64,000 nt of DNA from assembly GCA_036273855.1 (NCBI GenBank), contig DASUGU010000020.1:11209-75208 (forward strand), in the 5' to 3' direction. Below are positions 61,064 through 64,000 of the stretch, in pieces. This DNA is from DATEPR01 sp036273855 (GTDB taxonomy: Bacteria > Actinomycetota > Actinomycetes > Mycobacteriales > Pseudonocardiaceae). The notes beneath the pieces were generated by a model. The model saw nothing but the letters and a program-made list of their open reading frames with translations. It was not told the origin of the DNA and did no database searches. Numbering within the stretch: position 1 is the stretch's first letter; every line of letters begins with the position of its first letter. The position numbers and the translations under genes were made by a program.

Positions 61064-62094
61064 TCGGTCACATCCTGTCTGTTCAGGTCCGGCAGGCCGA
61101 CAGGTGACACGGGCACCTGGTCGGCCGCGGCGACGTGGCACGCCGCCGTGTGGTCGGTCGCGAGCAGCCGGGGCAACGGGGTGACCTCGGCACATGTGTC
61201 GACGGCGAGCGGGCACCGCAGCCGGAACCGGCAACCCGGCTTGGGATCGACCACCTTCGGCGGTTCACCCCGGTCGGTCTCGGCGGTCACGTTCAGCGGT
61301 GCGCGCGGGTCGGGCACGGCGGACAGCAGCAGTTGCGTGTAGGGGTGCTTGGGGTTGCGCAACACTTCCTCGGTCGGGCCGTTCTCCACGATGTGGCCGG
61401 CGTACATGATCACCAACCGGTCGGCCACGTACCGGGCGCTGGCGATGTCGTGGGTGATGTACAGGAACGACACGCCCTCCTGCTCGCGCAGCCGGGCCAT
61501 CAGGTTCAGCACACCGATCCGGATCGACACGTCCAACATGGACACCGGTTCGTCGGCGAGGATCAGCTTGGGCCGGCAGGCCAGTGCCTGGGCGAACCCG
61601 ACCCGCTGCCGCTGCCCGCCGGAGAACTCGTACGGGTAGCGCTCCAGCGCCTCGCCGGGCGGGTTGAGTCCGACGATCTCCAGCACCCGCTCCGCCTCGG
61701 TCCGCTGCCGGGCGCCGTGCAGGTCGGGCCGGTGCAGCTTGAGGCTGCGCAGGATGCCGTGCGAGACGCGGTAGGCCGGGTTGAGCGAACTGAACGGGTC
61801 CTGGAACACCATCGGCACCTCGCCGCGGTACTCCATGACGTCCTTGCGCGACCGTAAGCCGGACAACGGCTTCCCGCGGAAGTAGATCTCCCCCGACGTG
61901 GGCTGGTAGACCATCGCGAGCAACCGGGCGATGGTGCTCTTGCCGCTGCCGCTCTCACCGGCCAGCGCGACGATCTCCTGCTCGTTGATCGCCAGGTCGG
62001 CGTTGTCGACGGCGTGCAGCGTGTTGCGGGAGAAGGCGTTGCCGATCTGGAAGTGGCGGGTCAGTTTCTCGGTGCGCAGCAGTGGTTCAGACAC
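61060..62094 (-). CDS. ABC transporter ATP-binding protein, OppF/DppF type
   Basis: 344 residues. Walker A GESGSGKST, signature FSGGQRQRVGFAQAL, Walker B LILADEP, and the C-terminal oligopeptide-transport extension with HPYTQLLLSAVPDP and a Cys-containing end (GCRFRLRCP, DTCAE). This group energises import of peptides or, in several bacteria, oligosaccharides. A GTG at 62094 (MSEPLLRTEKL) is preferred; a GTG at 62103 is also open. It overlaps both neighbours and forms a heterodimer with the next ATPase. Confidence 0.93.
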   Translation of the reverse strand: MSEPLLRTEKLTRHFQIGNAFSRNTLHAVDNADLAINEQEIVALAGESGSGKSTIARLLAMVYQPTSGEIYFRGKPLSGLRSRKDVMEYRGEVPMVFQDPFSSLNPAYRVSHGILRSLKLHRPDLHGARQRTEAERVLEIVGLNPPGEALERYPYEFSGGQRQRVGFAQALACRPKLILADEPVSMLDVSIRIGVLNLMARLREQEGVSFLYITHDIASARYVADRLVIMYAGHIVENGPTEEVLRNPKHPYTQLLLSAVPDPRAPLNVTAETDRGEPPKVVDPKPGCRFRLRCPLAVDTCAEVTPLPRLLATDHTAACHVAAADQVPVSPVGLPDLNRQDVTE

Positions 62095-63061
62095 GGGCCA
62101 CACCGTCCCTCGCGTGCAGCAGGCAGCGCACCTCGACGTCGCCGACCGGGTACAGCTCCGGCTCGACGGTCGAGCACTCGGTCAGCGCCACCGGGCAGCG
62201 CGGGTTGAACCGGCAGCCGGGCGGCAGGTTGATCAGTTCCGGCGGGTTGCCCGGGATGCCGGTCATCGGCACCTTCGGGCCGCGGATCGACGGGAACGCC
62301 TCCAGCAGACCTCTGCTGTAGGGGTGGGCCGGCGAGTCGAACACGGTCCGGGTGGCGCCGATCTCGGCCACCTGCGCGGCGTACATCACCACGAGCCGGT
62401 CGGAGAAGTGGCTGACCAGCGACATGTCGTGGGTGACGAACACGACCGCGAAGCCGAGCTGGTCCTGGAGTTCCTTGATCTGCACCATGAGCGACCGCTG
62501 CGCCACCACGTCCAGCGCCGACGTCGGCTCGTCCATGATGATCAGTTCCGGCGTGAACAGCAGCGCCATGGCGATCATGGCGCGCTGCCGCATGCCGCCG
62601 GACAACTGGTGCGGGTAGCTCTTCAGGTGCACCGGGTCGATGCCGACCAGCCGCAGCACCTCGGCGGAGCGCTGCCGGATGCGGTCGGACGACCAGTTCT
62701 CGTGGGCCCGCACGGCGTCGGCGAACTGGGCGCCGATGGACTTGACCGGGCTGAACGCGTTCATCGCGCTCTGCATGACCACGGACAGGTTGCGCCAGCG
62801 CGACGTGGCCAGCTGCTTGTCGGTCAGGCCGACCAGGTTGCGGCCCTGGAACCGCACCGAACCCGAGGTGATCGCGGCCGGCGGGGTGAGCAGCTGGGCG
62901 ATCGCGAACAGCAGCGTCGACTTGCCGCAGCCGGACTCCCCGACGATGCCGAGGAACTCGCCCTCCGCCAGGTCGAGATCCACCGACTCGACCGCGACCA
63001 CCGCGCCTCGGGGCGTCGCGTACTCGACCGTGAGGTCCCGGACCTCAAGAATGGGTGACAC
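62087..63061 (-). CDS. ABC transporter ATP-binding protein, OppD/DppD type
   Basis: 324 residues. Walker A GESGCGKSTLL, Q-loop VMQSAMNAFSP, signature LSGGMRQRAMIAMAL, Walker B LIIMDEPTSALD, and the oligopeptide-transport C-terminus (HPYSRGLLEAFPS, PPGCRFNPRCP). It is the partner of the OppF-type ATPase just downstream and overlaps the permease gene by 17 bases, so the three are one unit. The GH4 and kinase neighbours suggest that the cargo is an oligosaccharide or amino sugar dimer rather than a peptide. Confidence 0.94.
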   Translation of the reverse strand: MSPILEVRDLTVEYATPRGAVVAVESVDLDLAEGEFLGIVGESGCGKSTLLFAIAQLLTPPAAITSGSVRFQGRNLVGLTDKQLATSRWRNLSVVMQSAMNAFSPVKSIGAQFADAVRAHENWSSDRIRQRSAEVLRLVGIDPVHLKSYPHQLSGGMRQRAMIAMALLFTPELIIMDEPTSALDVVAQRSLMVQIKELQDQLGFAVVFVTHDMSLVSHFSDRLVVMYAAQVAEIGATRTVFDSPAHPYSRGLLEAFPSIRGPKVPMTGIPGNPPELINLPPGCRFNPRCPVALTECSTVEPELYPVGDVEVRCLLHARDGVARV

Positions 63062-63998
63062 GGAGCCTCCGGACCGGGCGCAGGGCGGGGTTGCTGATCT
63101 CGTCGAACGCGTTGTTCAGCAGGGCGAAGGACGTACCGAGCAGGGCGATGCACACGCCGGGGACCACGGCCCACAGGTACTGGCCGGTCTGCAGGGCCTC
63201 GTTGTTCTCGGCCCAGTAGAGCATCGTCCCCCAGCTCACCGAGTTCGGGTCGCCGAGGCCGATGAACTGCAGGCTGGAGCCGAACAGGACCGCGTACAGC
63301 GCGTTGGTCAGGAAGCTGGCGACCAGCAGCGAGGTCATCGTCGGGATGATCTCGACCATGATGATGTAGAAGCGCCGCTCGCCGCGGACCCGCGCGGCCT
63401 CCAGGAAGTCCCTGTTGCGCAGGGACATCGCCTGGGCGCGCAGCTGTCTGGCCGTATACGACCAGCCGGTGAGCGTCAGCACCACGACCAGGACCAGGGT
63501 CCCGGCGTTGTTCACGTAGGTGGCGATCACGATGAGAAGCGGGAACAGCGGGATGACCAGCAGCACGTCGGTGAGCAGGTTGAGGCCGCCGTCCCACCAG
63601 CCGCCCAGGTAGGCGGCGGCGACGCCGATGATCGTGGCGATCGCGGTGGACAGCAGGCCCACGCCGATCGCGATGATCAGTACCTGGCGGGTGCCGTACA
63701 CGGCCTGCGCGAAGATGTCCTGGCCGAGCGCCGTCGTGCCGAGCAGGTGCGCGGTCGACGGGCCGAGGCTGCGCTTGTAGATCTGCGCGTTGGGCTCGTC
63801 CTGCGCGATGGCCCAGGGGAAGATCGCCAGCAGGACGAAGAGCGCCAGCATGATGGTGCCGGCGGTGGCCTTGCGGTTGGACCGCACCGCGTGGGTGAGC
63901 CGGGCGAGCGCGGCCCGGCCGCCGCGCCGGGCGACGCCGGGACCCGGCGCGACCTCGGGAGGCGCCGACGGGCCGGTCGCGGTGGTGACGGGCATCAT
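63045..63998 (-). CDS. ABC transporter permease, DppC/OppC type (near right edge)
   Basis: 317 residues. A Pro/Gly-rich N-terminus, TM1 (about 47-66), an outer loop with STAHLLGTTALGQDIFAQAV (typical of DppC) and about five more TM helices. The ATPase-contacting EAA loop reads AARVRGERRFYIIMVEIIP. Start is ATG at 63998 or 63995, two bases from the window edge, so an earlier start cannot be excluded. The other permease and the solute-binding protein should lie beyond the edge. Confidence 0.9.
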   Translation of the reverse strand: MMPVTTATGPSAPPEVAPGPGVARRGGRAALARLTHAVRSNRKATAGTIMLALFVLLAIFPWAIAQDEPNAQIYKRSLGPSTAHLLGTTALGQDIFAQAVYGTRQVLIIAIGVGLLSTAIATIIGVAAAYLGGWWDGGLNLLTDVLLVIPLFPLLIVIATYVNNAGTLVLVVVLTLTGWSYTARQLRAQAMSLRNRDFLEAARVRGERRFYIIMVEIIPTMTSLLVASFLTNALYAVLFGSSLQFIGLGDPNSVSWGTMLYWAENNEALQTGQYLWAVVPGVCIALLGTSFALLNNAFDEISNPALRPVRRLRVTHS

Positions 63999-64000
63999 AG

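Overview
The window is high-GC actinobacterial DNA, most like a filamentous actinomycete of the Pseudonocardiales type. This is inferred from gene content and order, not from any database search. The signs are the phosphatidylinositol-mannoside genes (pimA, patA-like, pgsA), an F420-type luciferase-like oxidoreductase, secreted CBM2 cellulolytic proteins, many GTG starts, and a gene order that follows the mycobacterial chromosome at both conserved ends.

Region 1 (1-20,021) is a conserved housekeeping block, mostly on the minus strand: hisS (partial), an MBL hydrolase, two tandem cyclophilins (plus strand), relA, apt, secF, secD, yajC, ruvB, ruvA, ruvC, two small genes, yebC, pdxT and pdxS. 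A permease and an azlCD pair with a divergent XRE-cupin regulator sit between pdxT and pdxS. RuvC has a 100-residue Ala/Gln/Pro tail. A 650-bp degenerate repeat array lies upstream of it.

Region 2 (20,300-42,700) is accessory. It holds an EF-G-like GTPase, a secreted expansin-CBM2 protein, a TetR regulator with a winged-helix protein, an MMPL exporter, a GNAT acetyltransferase and a CBM2-GH6 cellobiohydrolase. A 1.1-kb gene-free stretch follows, then a reductive pyrimidine (beta-alanine) catabolism cluster: malonate-semialdehyde dehydrogenase, omega-transaminase, PucR regulator, beta-ureidopropionase, dihydropyrimidinase and an LLM oxidoreductase. A frameshifted four-TM sensor-like gene lies inside the cluster, and a nickel/cobalt permease follows it. 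A second repeat array (28-bp head-to-tail units, the same family as the first array) lies between the dehydrogenase and the transaminase.

Region 3 (42,677-50,184) is a second conserved block on the minus strand: LemA-NUDIX, pimA, patA-like acyltransferase, pgsA, then HIT and thrS. A divergent marR/yceI pair with two matching operators is inserted between pgsA and HIT.

Region 4 (50,328-63,998) holds a membrane-anchored HtrA-like protease, a TM-beta-propeller protein, a degenerate GGDEF-EAL protein, a GNAT, a thiamine-binding-type small protein and a Ski2-like helicase. It ends with a minus-strand sugar operon: Opp/Dpp-type ABC transporter, GH4 6-phospho-glycosidase and BadF-type kinase, running off the right edge.

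No tRNA, rRNA, IS element or CRISPR array was recognised. The most unusual signals are the two related 28-bp repeat arrays, the RuvC tail, and a pyrimidine-reduction cluster in which the LLM oxidoreductase is the only candidate for the first step.
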